From the NCBI RefSeq assembly GCF_004801405.1, contig NZ_SSOB01000048.1, positions 1 through 64,000 on the forward strand: a stretch of 64,000 nt of DNA, in the 5' to 3' direction. Shown piece by piece: positions 25,885-35,213 of the stretch. The stretch comes from Cohnella fermenti (GTDB lineage: Bacteria; Bacillota; Bacilli; Paenibacillales; Paenibacillaceae). How positions within the stretch are numbered: the first letter of the stretch is position 1; each line of letters begins with the position of its first letter. The translations under genes were made by a program, and so were the position numbers. The notes beneath the pieces are model-generated. The model was not told the DNA's origin and did not search any database. It saw nothing but the letters and a program-made list of their open reading frames with translations.

Positions 25885-27036
25885 ATGGAGCTATTCTGGT
25901 TTATCCCAACTTACGGAGACGGGCGCCACATCGGTACGAGCCGAGGGGCGCGCGAGCTGTCGCCGGCTTACTTGCGTCAGGTCGCAACCGCGGCCGACGA
26001 TCTCGGCTATGAAGGGGTGCTGCTGCCGACGGGAAGGTCGTGCGAGGATGCCTGGGTGACCGCTTCTTCGCTTATCCCCGCAACCCGCCGGCTGAAGTTC
26101 CTCGTCGCGGTCCGTCCCGGGCTGATGAGCCCGACGCTTGCGGCGAGGATGGCATCGACGTTCGATCGGACGTCGGAGGGGAGGCTTCTTGTCAACGTGG
26201 TGGCGGGAGGCGATCCCGAGGAGCTGGAGGCGGACGGCATCTTCCTCGAGCATGACGAGCGGTATGAGCTGACCGACGAGTTCTTCCACATATGGCGGAA
26301 GGTGCTGAGCCAGGAGGAGGTGACGCTCTACGGCGATCACCTCCAGGTCAAGGGAGCGCGGCTCTTCTATCCTCCGGAACAGAAGCCGTATCCGCCGCTG
26401 TTCTTCGGCGGTTCCTCGCCGAAGGCGATCGATGTCGCGGCGAAGCATTGCGATGTGTACTTGACGTGGGGAGAACCTCCCGCGCAGGTCAAGAAGAAGG
26501 TGGAAGCCGTGCGCAAGCGGGCGGCGGTCGAAGGCAGGGAGCTGACGTTCGGCATTCGGCTTCACATCATCGTGCGCGAGACGGAACAGGAAGCGTGGGC
26601 GGCGGCCGACGATCTGATCCGGCATCTGGACGACGAGACGATCGCGAAGGCGCAGCGGGTGTATGCGAGGATGGATTCCCATGGCCAGCGCCGGATGGCC
26701 GAGCTGCACGGCGGCAGCCGCGACTCGCTGGTCGTCTCCCCGAATCTGTGGGCGGGCATCGGACTCGTTCGCGGAGGAGCGGGCACGGCATTGGTCGGCG
26801 ATCCCGAGACGGTGGCGAAGAGAATCAAGGAATATGCCGATCTCGGCATCGAGAAGTTCATTCTGTCGGGTTACCCCCATCTGGAGGAAGCCTATCGCAT
26901 CGCCGAGCTGCTCTTCCCTCTGCTCCCGCTGACCGCCGGCGCCAGCAAGAACGGGGAATCCCGGAATCGGGCGGCGCGGTTGCGCAAGTCGGGAGAGATC
27001 GTGGCGTACGATCATCTTCCGTCCTCCGGGAACTGA
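25885..27036 (+). CDS. ssuD: FMNH2-dependent alkanesulfonate monooxygenase
   Basis: Predicted 383-residue luciferase-like TIM-barrel enzyme that releases sulfite from alkanesulfonates with reduced flavin and oxygen. Family stretches are LFWFIPTYGDGRHIGT, GRSCEDAW, FLVAVRPGLMSPTLAARM, NVVAGGDPEELEADG, FFGGSSPKAIDVAA and VGDPETVAKRIKEY. Length matches E. coli SsuD (381). AAGGGGAG precedes ATG 25885. No flavin reductase (ssuE) lies in the operon, so FMNH2 must come from elsewhere. Confidence 0.94.
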   Translation: MELFWFIPTYGDGRHIGTSRGARELSPAYLRQVATAADDLGYEGVLLPTGRSCEDAWVTASSLIPATRRLKFLVAVRPGLMSPTLAARMASTFDRTSEGRLLVNVVAGGDPEELEADGIFLEHDERYELTDEFFHIWRKVLSQEEVTLYGDHLQVKGARLFYPPEQKPYPPLFFGGSSPKAIDVAAKHCDVYLTWGEPPAQVKKKVEAVRKRAAVEGRELTFGIRLHIIVRETEQEAWAAADDLIRHLDDETIAKAQRVYARMDSHGQRRMAELHGGSRDSLVVSPNLWAGIGLVRGGAGTALVGDPETVAKRIKEYADLGIEKFILSGYPHLEEAYRIAELLFPLLPLTAGASKNGESRNRAARLRKSGEIVAYDHLPSSGN

Positions 27037-27048
27037 GGCGGGTCCGCT

Positions 27049-27822
27049 ATGCGAGTGCGCCCGTGGAACGGATGGCTGTCTCTGTTGTCGATCGGCTTCC
27101 TGCTCTCGTTATGGTGGGTCTCGACCGGGCTTGGTTGGGTCGATCCGCTCTTCGTCCCTTCGCCCCGGCAAGTGTGGGCGGCCTTCGTCGACATCTGCCG
27201 CGAAGGCTACAAGGGAAGCCCGCTCGCCGTCCACATCGGCGAGAGCCTGAAGCGGCTTCTCTTGGCGTTCCTGATGGCGCTCGCGACCGCGATTCCGCTC
27301 GGCCTTCTGAGCGGGTATTCGCCGAAGGCGAGGGCGCTCGTCGATCCGCTCATCGAGTTCTACCGTCCCTTGCCTCCGCTTGCCTACTACACGCTCCTTG
27401 TTCTATGGCTCGGAATCGGCGACTCGTCCAAGATCGCGCTGCTGTTCCTGGCAGCGTTCGCGCCTCTGTATATCGCCGTTGCGGCCGGGGTTGCCCGAAT
27501 CCCTCGGGATCGAATCCTGGCGGCGCGTTCGCTCGGGGCGAGCCGCGCTAAAGTGTTCGCATTCGTGATTTTCCCATCGTGCTTGCCTGATATATTCACC
27601 GGAATCCGAACGGCGATGGGGATGGCGTATACGACGCTGGTCGCGGCGGAGATGGTTGCAGCCGTCTCCGGGGTAGGCTGGATGGTGCTCGATGCCAGCA
27701 AGTTCCTGCGCAGCGACATCATCTTCGTCGGAATTGGGTTGATGGGCCTTATCGCGGTTCTGCTGGATCTGTTCATTCGCTGGCTGGCGAGGACGCAGGT
27801 GCCGTGGAACGGCAAGGAATAA
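27049..27822 (+). CDS. ssuC: Sulfonate ABC transporter permease
   Basis: Predicted 257-residue membrane permease of the SsuC/TauC type. The ABC loop for this family reads AARSLGASRAKVFAFVIFPSCLPDIFTGIR. About six hydrophobic segments are present. It follows ssuD after 12 bases and precedes the binding protein, so the four genes form an import and desulfonation unit. Taurine or nitrate specificity cannot be excluded, but ssuD supports sulfonates. Confidence 0.9.
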   Translation: MRVRPWNGWLSLLSIGFLLSLWWVSTGLGWVDPLFVPSPRQVWAAFVDICREGYKGSPLAVHIGESLKRLLLAFLMALATAIPLGLLSGYSPKARALVDPLIEFYRPLPPLAYYTLLVLWLGIGDSSKIALLFLAAFAPLYIAVAAGVARIPRDRILAARSLGASRAKVFAFVIFPSCLPDIFTGIRTAMGMAYTTLVAAEMVAAVSGVGWMVLDASKFLRSDIIFVGIGLMGLIAVLLDLFIRWLARTQVPWNGKE

Positions 27823-27858
27823 TTGATTTATCCATTATAGTTGGGGGAGTGTCTATTC

Positions 27859-28887
27859 ATGGCGCGAAGAAAAAAAGCAAAGCTATCGGCCGTCATTCTG
27901 GCGATTGCGGCAACCGTGGCGTTATCGGCTTGCGGCAACGACAAGTCGGGGAGCGGCAGCCTGCCGAAGGAAGTGACGATCGGCTATCAGGTTATTCCGA
28001 ACGCGGAGCTGCTTGTTAAGGCCCAAGGGCTTGCGGAGAAACAATTCCCCGATGTCCACATCAATTGGAAGCCGTTCGATTCCGGGCGCGACGTCAACAC
28101 GGCGATTGCGGCGGGCGGCATCGATCTCGGCTTGGCAGGTTCCGTGCCGGTGGCCATCGGCATCTCCAATAAGTTGCCGTACCAGGTGTACTTCCTGCAC
28201 GACATTATCGGCGAAGCCGAATCGCTGGCCGTTAGAGGCAGCGCGAACATCGCGTCCGTCAAGGATCTCGTCGGCAAGAAGGTGGCGACGCCGTTCGGCT
28301 CCACCGCGCACTTCAGCCTCCTGTCCGCGCTTAAGCTCGAAGGCGTGAATCCGACGCAGGTGACGATTCTCGACTTGCAGCCGCAAGACATTCTTGCCGC
28401 CTGGCAGCGCAAGGATATCGATGCCGCGTTCGTCTGGAATCCGACGCTCGCGAAGCTGCTGCAGGAAGACGGCAACATTCTCGTGACGGCGCAGCAATTG
28501 TCCGAGCAGGGAGCCATCACGGCCGATGTCGGAGTCGTTCGCACGAAGTTCGCGGAACAATATCCCGAGTTCGTGAAGCAGTACGTCGGCGTGCTGGACG
28601 CCGCGATCGAGCAGTACCGCGACAAGCCGGAGGAAGCGGCCAAGGCGCTCGCACCGCTGCTCAGCACGGACGAAGCGGATGCGCTGGCGCAGACGAAGCA
28701 GCTCGTCTGGCTGACGTCCAAGGAGCAGCAGGATGCCAAGTATCTCGGCGGCGAGGCGGAGAACAGCGGGTTCGCGAAGGTGCTTCAGGAGACCGGACAA
28801 TTCCTTGCGGATCAGAAGCTCGTCGAGACTGTTCCGGAGCTGAAGGAATTCGAGGCGGCCATCAATCAACAGGCGTTGAAGCGATAA
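27859..28887 (+). CDS. ssuA: Sulfonate-binding lipoprotein of ABC transporter
   Basis: Predicted 342-residue binding protein. A signal peptide ends in lipobox LSAC with Cys 25; the mature part is NMT1/TauA-like (TIGYQVIPNAELLVKAQGLAEK, INWKPFDSGRDVNTAIAAGGIDLGLAG, VAVRG-type hinge, GKKVATPFGSTAHFSLL). GGGGGAG is nine bases before ATG 27859; TTG 27841 lies within that ribosome site and is not used. Confidence 0.9.
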   Translation: MARRKKAKLSAVILAIAATVALSACGNDKSGSGSLPKEVTIGYQVIPNAELLVKAQGLAEKQFPDVHINWKPFDSGRDVNTAIAAGGIDLGLAGSVPVAIGISNKLPYQVYFLHDIIGEAESLAVRGSANIASVKDLVGKKVATPFGSTAHFSLLSALKLEGVNPTQVTILDLQPQDILAAWQRKDIDAAFVWNPTLAKLLQEDGNILVTAQQLSEQGAITADVGVVRTKFAEQYPEFVKQYVGVLDAAIEQYRDKPEEAAKALAPLLSTDEADALAQTKQLVWLTSKEQQDAKYLGGEAENSGFAKVLQETGQFLADQKLVETVPELKEFEAAINQQALKR

Positions 28888-29676
28888 ATGATCGACTTGG
28901 CGACCGAAGCAAGAGGGAAGCGTCTGGTTTCTATTGAGAATATGGCTTTTCAATATGGCAGCGGGCGAAGAGCGAAGGCTGTTCTTAACGGGATTGATCT
29001 GGAGCTGCGGGAAAATGAATTCGTGTGTGTGCTGGGGGCGTCCGGCTGCGGCAAAACTTCGCTGCTGAGGCTGATCGCGGGCTACGAGCGGCCGACGTCC
29101 GGGAGCGTGAACGTTCTCGGCGCCGCGCGGAGCGGGCCGCGTCCCGAGGTGGGGGTTGTCTTCCAGCATGCGAACCTGTTCCCTTGGCTGACGATTCGCC
29201 GCAATGTCGAGTTCGGCCTCCGGATGCAGGGCGCCGGCCGGGAGGAGCGGAGGGAACGCGCGGAGGATGCGCTGCGTCTCGTCGGGCTGATCGATGCCGC
29301 GGACCGGCTTCCGTACGAGCTGTCCGGAGGTATGAAGCAGCGGGCGGCCATCGCGCGGACGATCGCGGCATCGCCGACGATCATCCTCATGGACGAACCG
29401 TTCGGAGCGCTCGATGCGATCACGCGCGAGAGTCTGCAGCAGCAGCTGCGGGAGCTCTGGCTCTCGTCGCGGCAATCCGTTCTGTTTATTACGCACGATG
29501 TGGACGAAGCGCTTCTGCTTGCGACCCGAATCGTTGTGCTCGGAGGCTCTCCGGGGGCCGTCTTGTTCGACCGGCCGAACCCGCTGCATTCGGAGGAGGG
29601 GACGGCGGATCAACTGCGGAGGCGTTACGAGTACGGGAAGCAGCGCGAGAAGCTCGTCGAGACTCTCAAGCGATGA
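28888..29676 (+). CDS. ssuB: Sulfonate ABC transporter ATP-binding protein
   Basis: Predicted 262-residue ATPase. Walker A is GASGCGKTS, the Q-loop FQHANLFPWL, the signature LSGGMKQRAAIARTI, and Walker B IILMDEPFGALD, followed by the THDVDEA switch His. ATG 28888 directly follows the ssuA stop. It energises SsuC; last gene of the operon. Confidence 0.92.
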   Translation: MIDLATEARGKRLVSIENMAFQYGSGRRAKAVLNGIDLELRENEFVCVLGASGCGKTSLLRLIAGYERPTSGSVNVLGAARSGPRPEVGVVFQHANLFPWLTIRRNVEFGLRMQGAGREERRERAEDALRLVGLIDAADRLPYELSGGMKQRAAIARTIAASPTIILMDEPFGALDAITRESLQQQLRELWLSSRQSVLFITHDVDEALLLATRIVVLGGSPGAVLFDRPNPLHSEEGTADQLRRRYEYGKQREKLVETLKR

Positions 29677-29770
29677 CGGGGAGGCATGTCCGGAAGGTCG
29701 GCTTGTTTGAACCTTTGGTCCTCTGGTGAATAGGATGGAAGGATAGCCAAGCGACGAAAGGAAGATCACA

Positions 29771-30013
29771 ATGCCGAAACAATTGCTGGAGCAACTATGG
29801 GAGACGACGGACGACCTTCTCTACCGGGTTCGGATATACGACCGCAAGCTCGCCTATTCGGAAGAGATCATGCGCATTGACGAGCTTCACGGCAAGCTTG
29901 CCAGCCTGCGGGTGACGGATGACGAGGATCTGATCGCTTACGGAATCGAGAAGCTTCGCGGGCTGCGGCTGCGCCTTCTTACGATGATGGAGGATCTGCT
30001 GTTTACCGCTTGA
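29771..30013 (+). CDS. Small helical protein of unknown function
   Basis: An 80-residue protein with no family I recognise. It is predicted mostly helical, with repeated charged stretches (YRVRIYDRKLAYSEEIMRIDELHGKL) and no signal peptide or membrane segment. AAAGGAAG before ATG 29771 and a terminator 27 bases after the stop support a real single-gene unit. Confidence 0.65.
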   Translation: MPKQLLEQLWETTDDLLYRVRIYDRKLAYSEEIMRIDELHGKLASLRVTDDEDLIAYGIEKLRGLRLRLLTMMEDLLFTA

Positions 30014-30039
30014 CGGGGCGAATGAGGGGTAAACGGAGC

Positions 30040-30080
30040 AAGAGGCCGGTTGCGCGTCGGGCGCGGACCGGCCTCTTCGT
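30040..30080 (+). terminator. Intrinsic terminator after the small helical protein gene
   Basis: The 11-bp stem AAGAGGCCGGT (30040-30050) with ACCGGCCTCTT (30067-30077) is perfect. The T run after it is short. Confidence 0.7.
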
Positions 30081-30168
30081 GTTATGCCCTGCCAGAACTT
30101 GCATGTCTACCAATTCCCTGCAATTTGATAGGATGAGTATATTCTATCTAATCTGAGGTGGTATTGGC

Positions 30169-31791
30169 ATGAGATTCGCTAGAACGCGCCGCGCGCTGAT
30201 TCCCCTGGCCGCGGCGCTGGCAATCGGCGTCGGAGCGGTGCCGGCCGCAGCCCCGCAAGCGGCCTCCGCAGCGGCTTCCGCCGCCTTCCATGATATTGCG
30301 AACAGCTATGCGAAGGACGATATCGCCGCGCTCGCGGCCAAAGGGATCGTCACGGGAACGAGCGCGGGGCTCTACGAGCCCGACAAAGCCGTGACGAGGG
30401 CGGAGTTCGCCGCTCTGCTCATCCGGCTGTTCGGTCTGGAGGAGACAAGCGGCGGCATCGCTTCGTTCCAGGATGTCAAGGCGTCCAATTGGTTCTATGG
30501 CGCGGTGCAAGCGGCTTCCAAGCTGGGGCTTGTCGCCGGAACAAGCGCATCGGCGTTCCAGCCGAATGCCCCCGTTACCCGCGAGCAGGCCGCCGTTATT
30601 CTGGTTCGGGCGCTGAAGCTGACCGCGTCCGGCTCCGCAGCGCTTCCCTTCAAGGATGCCGGCTCGATCTCGGGTTATGCGGCGGCATCGGTGCGGGCCG
30701 TCTATCAAGCGGATCTGCTGCGGGGGGACGACAACGGCGCCTTCCGTCCGTCGGCCCAGCTTACCCGCGCGGAGATCGCCGTGCTTCTGAACCGGGTTCG
30801 CACGACCGGCGACTGGGAGAGTGAGTTCGAGTCCACCCCGAATACCGGCTTGCAGCTCGGCTGGCAATACGGGCAGACGCTGGCCGAGTATCAAGAGAGC
30901 GTATCTCGTTCCACCGTCAACGTTCTCGTTCCCCGCGTTTTTTTCCTCGAATCCGCTTCTTCCGTCACCGACAGCACAAGCGCTTCTCTTATGCAATGGG
31001 CCGCGGCGAACGGCAAGCAGGTATGGGGCCAGTTCGGCAACCGCTTCGATTCGGAGACGACCCATGCGCTGCTCGCCAGCCAGGCGAACCGGCAGACGGT
31101 TGTCTCCCGGATCGCCGCACTTGCGGACACCTACGGAATGGACGGCGTCAATCTCGACTTCGAGAACGTGGCCGGGGGCGATCGGCAGGCGCTTACCGCG
31201 TTCATCGGAGAGCTGGCGGCCGCCCTTCACGAACGCGGAGCGGTGCTGGCGGTCGACGTCTCGCCCGATCTGGGCACGGACTGGACGGCGGCGTTCGATT
31301 ACGAAGCGATCGGCGAAGCGGCCGACTACGTTGTGCTGATGGCCTATGACGAGCATTGGGCCAACTCGCCGGTCGCGGGTTCGGTATCGTCGCTAAGCTG
31401 GCTGAAGACCGGCCTGTCGACGCTGCTGCAGGCGGTTCCGGCCGAGAAGACGATCGTGGCGCTGCCGTTCTACACGCAGGATTGGACGCTCGGCTCCGCC
31501 GTCTCGTCGGAGGAGCTGTCGATGAAGGAGCAGAATGCGCGTATCCAGTCTCTCGCCTCCGCGACCAAGTCGTGGAACGCCGGCTTGGGACAGTACGTGT
31601 TCACTTATGCCAAGAGCGGGAAGACGCACCGGATCTGGACGGAAGACAGCCGTTCGTTGACCGCGAAGGTGCTGCAATCGCTGGAGCAGGGCGCCGCGGG
31701 CTTCGCTTACTGGTACATCGGCGCCGAGTCGTCGGACGTGTGGCCGAGCTTGCGCAATGCATACAAGTACGAAGCGTTCGACTTCGGTTAG
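30169..31791 (+). CDS. Surface-anchored GH18 glycosidase with three SLH domains
   Basis: Predicted 540-residue exported enzyme. After a signal peptide (cleavage near ASA, residues 30-38), three SLH repeats (about 39-215) each contain a TRAEFA, TREQAA or TRAEIA motif and would bind the pyruvylated wall polymer. The rest is a GH18 barrel of the YaaH/SleL spore-lysin type, with the catalytic DGVNLDFENV (DxxxDxE), DVSPDLG, VLMAYDEHW and a final GFAYWYIG strand. Substrate is probably peptidoglycan or chitin-like GlcNAc polymers. GAGGTGG precedes ATG 30169. An 18-base stretch ending the gene is duplicated just after its stop. Confidence 0.9.
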   Translation: MRFARTRRALIPLAAALAIGVGAVPAAAPQAASAAASAAFHDIANSYAKDDIAALAAKGIVTGTSAGLYEPDKAVTRAEFAALLIRLFGLEETSGGIASFQDVKASNWFYGAVQAASKLGLVAGTSASAFQPNAPVTREQAAVILVRALKLTASGSAALPFKDAGSISGYAAASVRAVYQADLLRGDDNGAFRPSAQLTRAEIAVLLNRVRTTGDWESEFESTPNTGLQLGWQYGQTLAEYQESVSRSTVNVLVPRVFFLESASSVTDSTSASLMQWAAANGKQVWGQFGNRFDSETTHALLASQANRQTVVSRIAALADTYGMDGVNLDFENVAGGDRQALTAFIGELAAALHERGAVLAVDVSPDLGTDWTAAFDYEAIGEAADYVVLMAYDEHWANSPVAGSVSSLSWLKTGLSTLLQAVPAEKTIVALPFYTQDWTLGSAVSSEELSMKEQNARIQSLASATKSWNAGLGQYVFTYAKSGKTHRIWTEDSRSLTAKVLQSLEQGAAGFAYWYIGAESSDVWPSLRNAYKYEAFDFG

Positions 31792-31824
31792 TCGTTCGAC
31801 TTCGGCTAAGCAGGCGAGCCGTCA

Positions 31825-33156
31825 TTAAAGGGAATTGCGCCACGCTTCGATGTCCTTGTTGAGCTTGCTCAGGTCGGGCACGGGAGTCTCTTCGTCCTTC
31901 AGGGAATAGTCGGTCTTGAGCCGCATAATCCGATAGACGCTCTCGTCGATCCGCGCCTCGTCCAGCTCGCCGCTCGCGACGGCATTCAGCAGAGCTTCCC
32001 GCACGGTCTTGAGGTTGTCCGCGCCGTGGGCGACGAGCAGGATGTCGTTGCCTGCCTGCACGGCATCAACCGCCGCCGCAGGCAGCGTATAATGCTTGGC
32101 GATCGCCCCCATCGTCAGGTCGTCGGTGATGACGACGCCATCGTAGCCGAGCTTCTCCCGCAGCCAGTGGCCGACCAGCTCGTCGGAGAGGGAGGCGGGC
32201 CGCTCGGAATCGAGCTTCGGATACAGAATGTGGGCGACCATGATCGCTTCGGCGTCCGCGTCGATGGCGGCTTCGAACGGAACCCATTCCAGCTTGGTCA
32301 ACTCGTCCGCGGTTTTGTTCACGACCGGGAGATCGAGATGCGAATCGACGGAGGTGTCGCCGTGGCCGGGGAAGTGCTTCGCCACCGGAATGACGCCGCC
32401 CTTCCGCAGCCCTTCAAGCTCGGAGACGCCCAGCTCGGCGACGAGTTGGGGGGAGCTGCCGAAGGAGCGGGAGCCGATGACCGGATTGTCCGGGTTGCTG
32501 TTCACGTCGAGAACGGGCGCGAAGTCGAGGTTGAACCCGGCGGAGAGCAGCTCGCGGGCAAGGAGCTGCCCCATCTGTCCCGCCAGCTTGGCGTCTGCGG
32601 TCTCGCCGACGACCTGGTTGGTCGGAATCTTCGCGTAATCGCTGCTCGGCAGCCGGCTGACCTTGCCGCCTTCCTGGTCGACGCTCATGAACAGCGGGAT
32701 GTCGGTGTGCTCCTTGTTATAGCTCTTGAGCGAATTGATCAAGGAGACGGTTCCCTTCACGCCGTCGATGTTGTCGGCGTACAGGATGACGCCTCCGACA
32801 TGGGAATCCGCGAGCATGGAGCGGGCGTCCGCTCCCATCGTCTTCCCCTCGATGCCGGCGATAATCATCTGCCCGATCTTCTCGGACAGCGTCATCCGTT
32901 CGATTCGTTCGCGGATCGGGTCCGCGGCTTCGGAAGCCGGTGCCGAAGCGTTAGGAGAAGCTCCGGGCGAGGCGGAAGGCGACGCGGACGGAGAGGGGGA
33001 CGGCGAAGCCGAGGGCGACGAAGGGACGGCGGAAGAGGTCGGGCTCGGCAGGCCGGGAGATGCGGTTCCCTGGCCTCCCGCAGAACAGCCCCCGAGCGGA
33101 AGCAGGACGGCAACGGCCAGAAGGACAGCCCGGAACGGGAGCGCTGTCGTTCTCAT
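31825..33156 (-). CDS. nagZ: GH3 beta-N-acetylhexosaminidase lipoprotein (NagZ-like)
   Basis: Predicted 443-residue glycosidase that removes GlcNAc from muropeptides. Lipobox LGGC places the lipid on Cys 24. A Pro/Ser/Ala-rich linker of about 45 residues follows, then the GH3 barrel with MSVDQEGGKVSRL, DLDFAPVLDVNSNP, KHFPGHGDTSVDSHLDLP (the Asp-His dyad of NagZ-type enzymes) and VITDDLTMGAI (nucleophile Asp). GAAGGAGGAGAT precedes the ATG at 33156. It converges on the SLH-GH18 gene, and together they suggest cell-wall recycling. Confidence 0.9.
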   Translation of the reverse strand: MRTTALPFRAVLLAVAVLLPLGGCSAGGQGTASPGLPSPTSSAVPSSPSASPSPSPSASPSASPGASPNASAPASEAADPIRERIERMTLSEKIGQMIIAGIEGKTMGADARSMLADSHVGGVILYADNIDGVKGTVSLINSLKSYNKEHTDIPLFMSVDQEGGKVSRLPSSDYAKIPTNQVVGETADAKLAGQMGQLLARELLSAGFNLDFAPVLDVNSNPDNPVIGSRSFGSSPQLVAELGVSELEGLRKGGVIPVAKHFPGHGDTSVDSHLDLPVVNKTADELTKLEWVPFEAAIDADAEAIMVAHILYPKLDSERPASLSDELVGHWLREKLGYDGVVITDDLTMGAIAKHYTLPAAAVDAVQAGNDILLVAHGADNLKTVREALLNAVASGELDEARIDESVYRIMRLKTDYSLKDEETPVPDLSKLNKDIEAWRNSL

Positions 33157-33242
33157 CTTGAATATCTCCTCCTTCTACAGTACGGGAATAAGACGATTGC
33201 GAAGGCGATTCGGTTCAACGTCCGCAAGATAACAAAACAGAT

Positions 33243-33288
33243 AACAAAAGCTCCACGCTCCCCGGTCAAGCCGGCGGGTGTGGAGCTT
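33243..33288 (-). terminator. Intrinsic terminator of glnS
   Basis: On the minus strand, AAGCTCCAC (33288-33280) pairs with GTGGAGCTT (33256-33248) and is followed by TTTTGTTA. It lies 36 bases beyond the glnS stop. Confidence 0.8.
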
Positions 33289-33323
33289 GCTGTTGTTAGG
33301 ATGGTCCGGAGCTTCCCAATCTA

Positions 33324-35042
33324 TTACGCCTTCGCAACCTCGAACGAGCTCTTGAGCGAGACGATTCGGTTAAACACCGGGCGGGCGGGTGCGCTGAGCT
33401 TCGAATCGACGTTAAAGTAGCCGTGACGGAAAAACTGGAATTTGTCCTGAGCGGCCGCTTCCTTCATGTTCGGCTCGACGAAGCCTTGCAGCGTCTCGAG
33501 CGAGTTCGGGTTGATGCGGTCGAGGAAGGACGCCTCCTCGTCTGCGTTCTCGTCATTATCGTTGATCAGCGGCTCGAACTGGCGGAACTCCGCAGCAACG
33601 GCCTGGGAAGCTTCGACCCAATGGATCGTTCCCTTGACCTTGCGGCCGGTGAAGCCGGAGCCGCTCTTCGTCTCGGGATCGTACGTGCAGCGGAGCTCGA
33701 CGACGTCGCCGGCCTCGTTCTTCACGACTTCCTCGCACTTGATGAAGTAGGCGTGCTTCAGCCGAACCTCATTGCCGGGGAACAGGCGGAAGTACTTCGG
33801 CGGAGGCGTCTCCATGAAGTCGTCTTGCTCGATGTAGAGCTCGCGCGAGAACGGGATTCGGCGGCTGCCCATCGCTTCGTTCTCGGAGTTGTTCTCCGCT
33901 TCGAGCCATTCGACTTCGCCTTCCGGATAGTTCGTGATGACGACCTTGAGCGGGCGAAGGACGGCCATCGTCCGGGGCGCCTTCAGCTTCAGGTCCTCGC
34001 GGATGAAGTGCTCGAGCATTCTCTCGTCGACGACGCCGTAGCTCTTCGCGACGCCGATCTCGCGGCAGAACGCGCGGATCGCCTCCGGCGTGTAGCCCTT
34101 GCGGCGAAGGCCGGAGATCGTCGGCATGCGCGGGTCGTCCCAGCCGTCGACGATGTTCGCGTCGACGAGCGCCTTCAGCTTCCGCTTGCTCATCACGGTG
34201 TTCGTGATGTTCAGGCGGTTGAATTCGTACTGGCGAGGCTTCGCCTCCATCTCGCATTGCTCGACGACCCAATCGTAGAACGGGCGTTGGTCTTCGAATT
34301 CCAGCGTGCAGATGGAATGGGTGACGCCCTCGATCGCATCTTCGATCGGGTGCGCGAATGCGTACATCGGATAGATGACCCAGGCGTCGCCGGTATTATG
34401 GTGATGGGCATGAACGATCCGATAGATGACCGGGTCGCGCATGTTGATGTTCGGAGAAGCCATATCGATCTTCGCACGGAGAACCTTCTCGCCGTTCCCG
34501 AATTCGCCGTTCTTCATTCGCCCGAACAGCTCGAGGTTCTCCTCGACGGAGCGGTCCCGGTACGGGCTGTTCGTCCCCGGCTCGCTCAGCGTGCCGCGGC
34601 TTTCGCGAATCTGCTCGGCGGATTGATCGTCGACGTATGCCAGCCCCTTGCGAATCAGCAGCAGCGCGCGCTCGTACATCTCCCCGAAGTAGTCCGAGGC
34701 GAAGAACAAGCCGTCCCAGTCGAAGCCGAGCCACTTGACGTCCTGCTTGATCGATTCGACATATTCGACATCCTCCTTGACGGGGTTCGTGTCGTCGAAG
34801 CGCAGGTTCGTCCGGCCCTTGAACTCGTCGGCGAGCTCAAAGTTCAGGCAGATCGACTTGGCATGCCCGATATGCAGATAGCCGTTCGGTTCCGGCGGGA
34901 AGCGGGTCACTATCTCGGTCACGCGCCCGGCCGCGAGGTCCTCTACGACAATATTTCTGATGAAGTTGTTAGATGATGCCGTTCTGCTCTCCACTCCGAC
35001 CAACCTTTCTCGAGTCAAACGCGTTATTTCTTCATCATACAC
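33324..35042 (-). CDS. glnS: Glutaminyl-tRNA synthetase
   Basis: Predicted 572-residue class I aminoacyl-tRNA synthetase charging tRNA-Gln. It has RFPPEPNGYLHIGHAKS (HIGH motif), VMSKRKL (the KMSKS-equivalent of GlnRS), and an intact anticodon-binding barrel region at the C-terminus. AAGGGAGGGAG lies six or so bases before GTG 35042; the frame is open further upstream, but without a ribosome site. Many Firmicutes lack GlnRS and use GatCAB amidation, so this is an acquired or lineage-specific trait. Confidence 0.93.
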   Translation of the reverse strand: MYDEEITRLTRERLVGVESRTASSNNFIRNIVVEDLAAGRVTEIVTRFPPEPNGYLHIGHAKSICLNFELADEFKGRTNLRFDDTNPVKEDVEYVESIKQDVKWLGFDWDGLFFASDYFGEMYERALLLIRKGLAYVDDQSAEQIRESRGTLSEPGTNSPYRDRSVEENLELFGRMKNGEFGNGEKVLRAKIDMASPNINMRDPVIYRIVHAHHHNTGDAWVIYPMYAFAHPIEDAIEGVTHSICTLEFEDQRPFYDWVVEQCEMEAKPRQYEFNRLNITNTVMSKRKLKALVDANIVDGWDDPRMPTISGLRRKGYTPEAIRAFCREIGVAKSYGVVDERMLEHFIREDLKLKAPRTMAVLRPLKVVITNYPEGEVEWLEAENNSENEAMGSRRIPFSRELYIEQDDFMETPPPKYFRLFPGNEVRLKHAYFIKCEEVVKNEAGDVVELRCTYDPETKSGSGFTGRKVKGTIHWVEASQAVAAEFRQFEPLINDNDENADEEASFLDRINPNSLETLQGFVEPNMKEAAAQDKFQFFRHGYFNVDSKLSAPARPVFNRIVSLKSSFEVAKA

Positions 35043-35213
35043 AAAATCTCCCTCCCTTATAAAGAGGAAACGAAAAAAAGATGGCGTTCGGAAGCCGAAT
35101 TCCCGCGTCTGCCGGCGACTTTCGGGGAAGGTTGGCGGACGCCTTCTCATTATTCTCATAAAATCTACCTAAAGCCGTAACTTTTTCGAATGCTTATTCG
35201 TTATTATTGTTGG

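Noticed and set aside
27922..29769. 615-residue minus-strand open frame across ssuA and ssuB
   Set aside because: Shadow of two clear genes, no ribosome site and no domain features.
33423..34976. 517-residue plus-strand open frame antisense to glnS
   Set aside because: Valine/arginine-rich shadow without a recognisable fold; glnS motifs are on the other strand.
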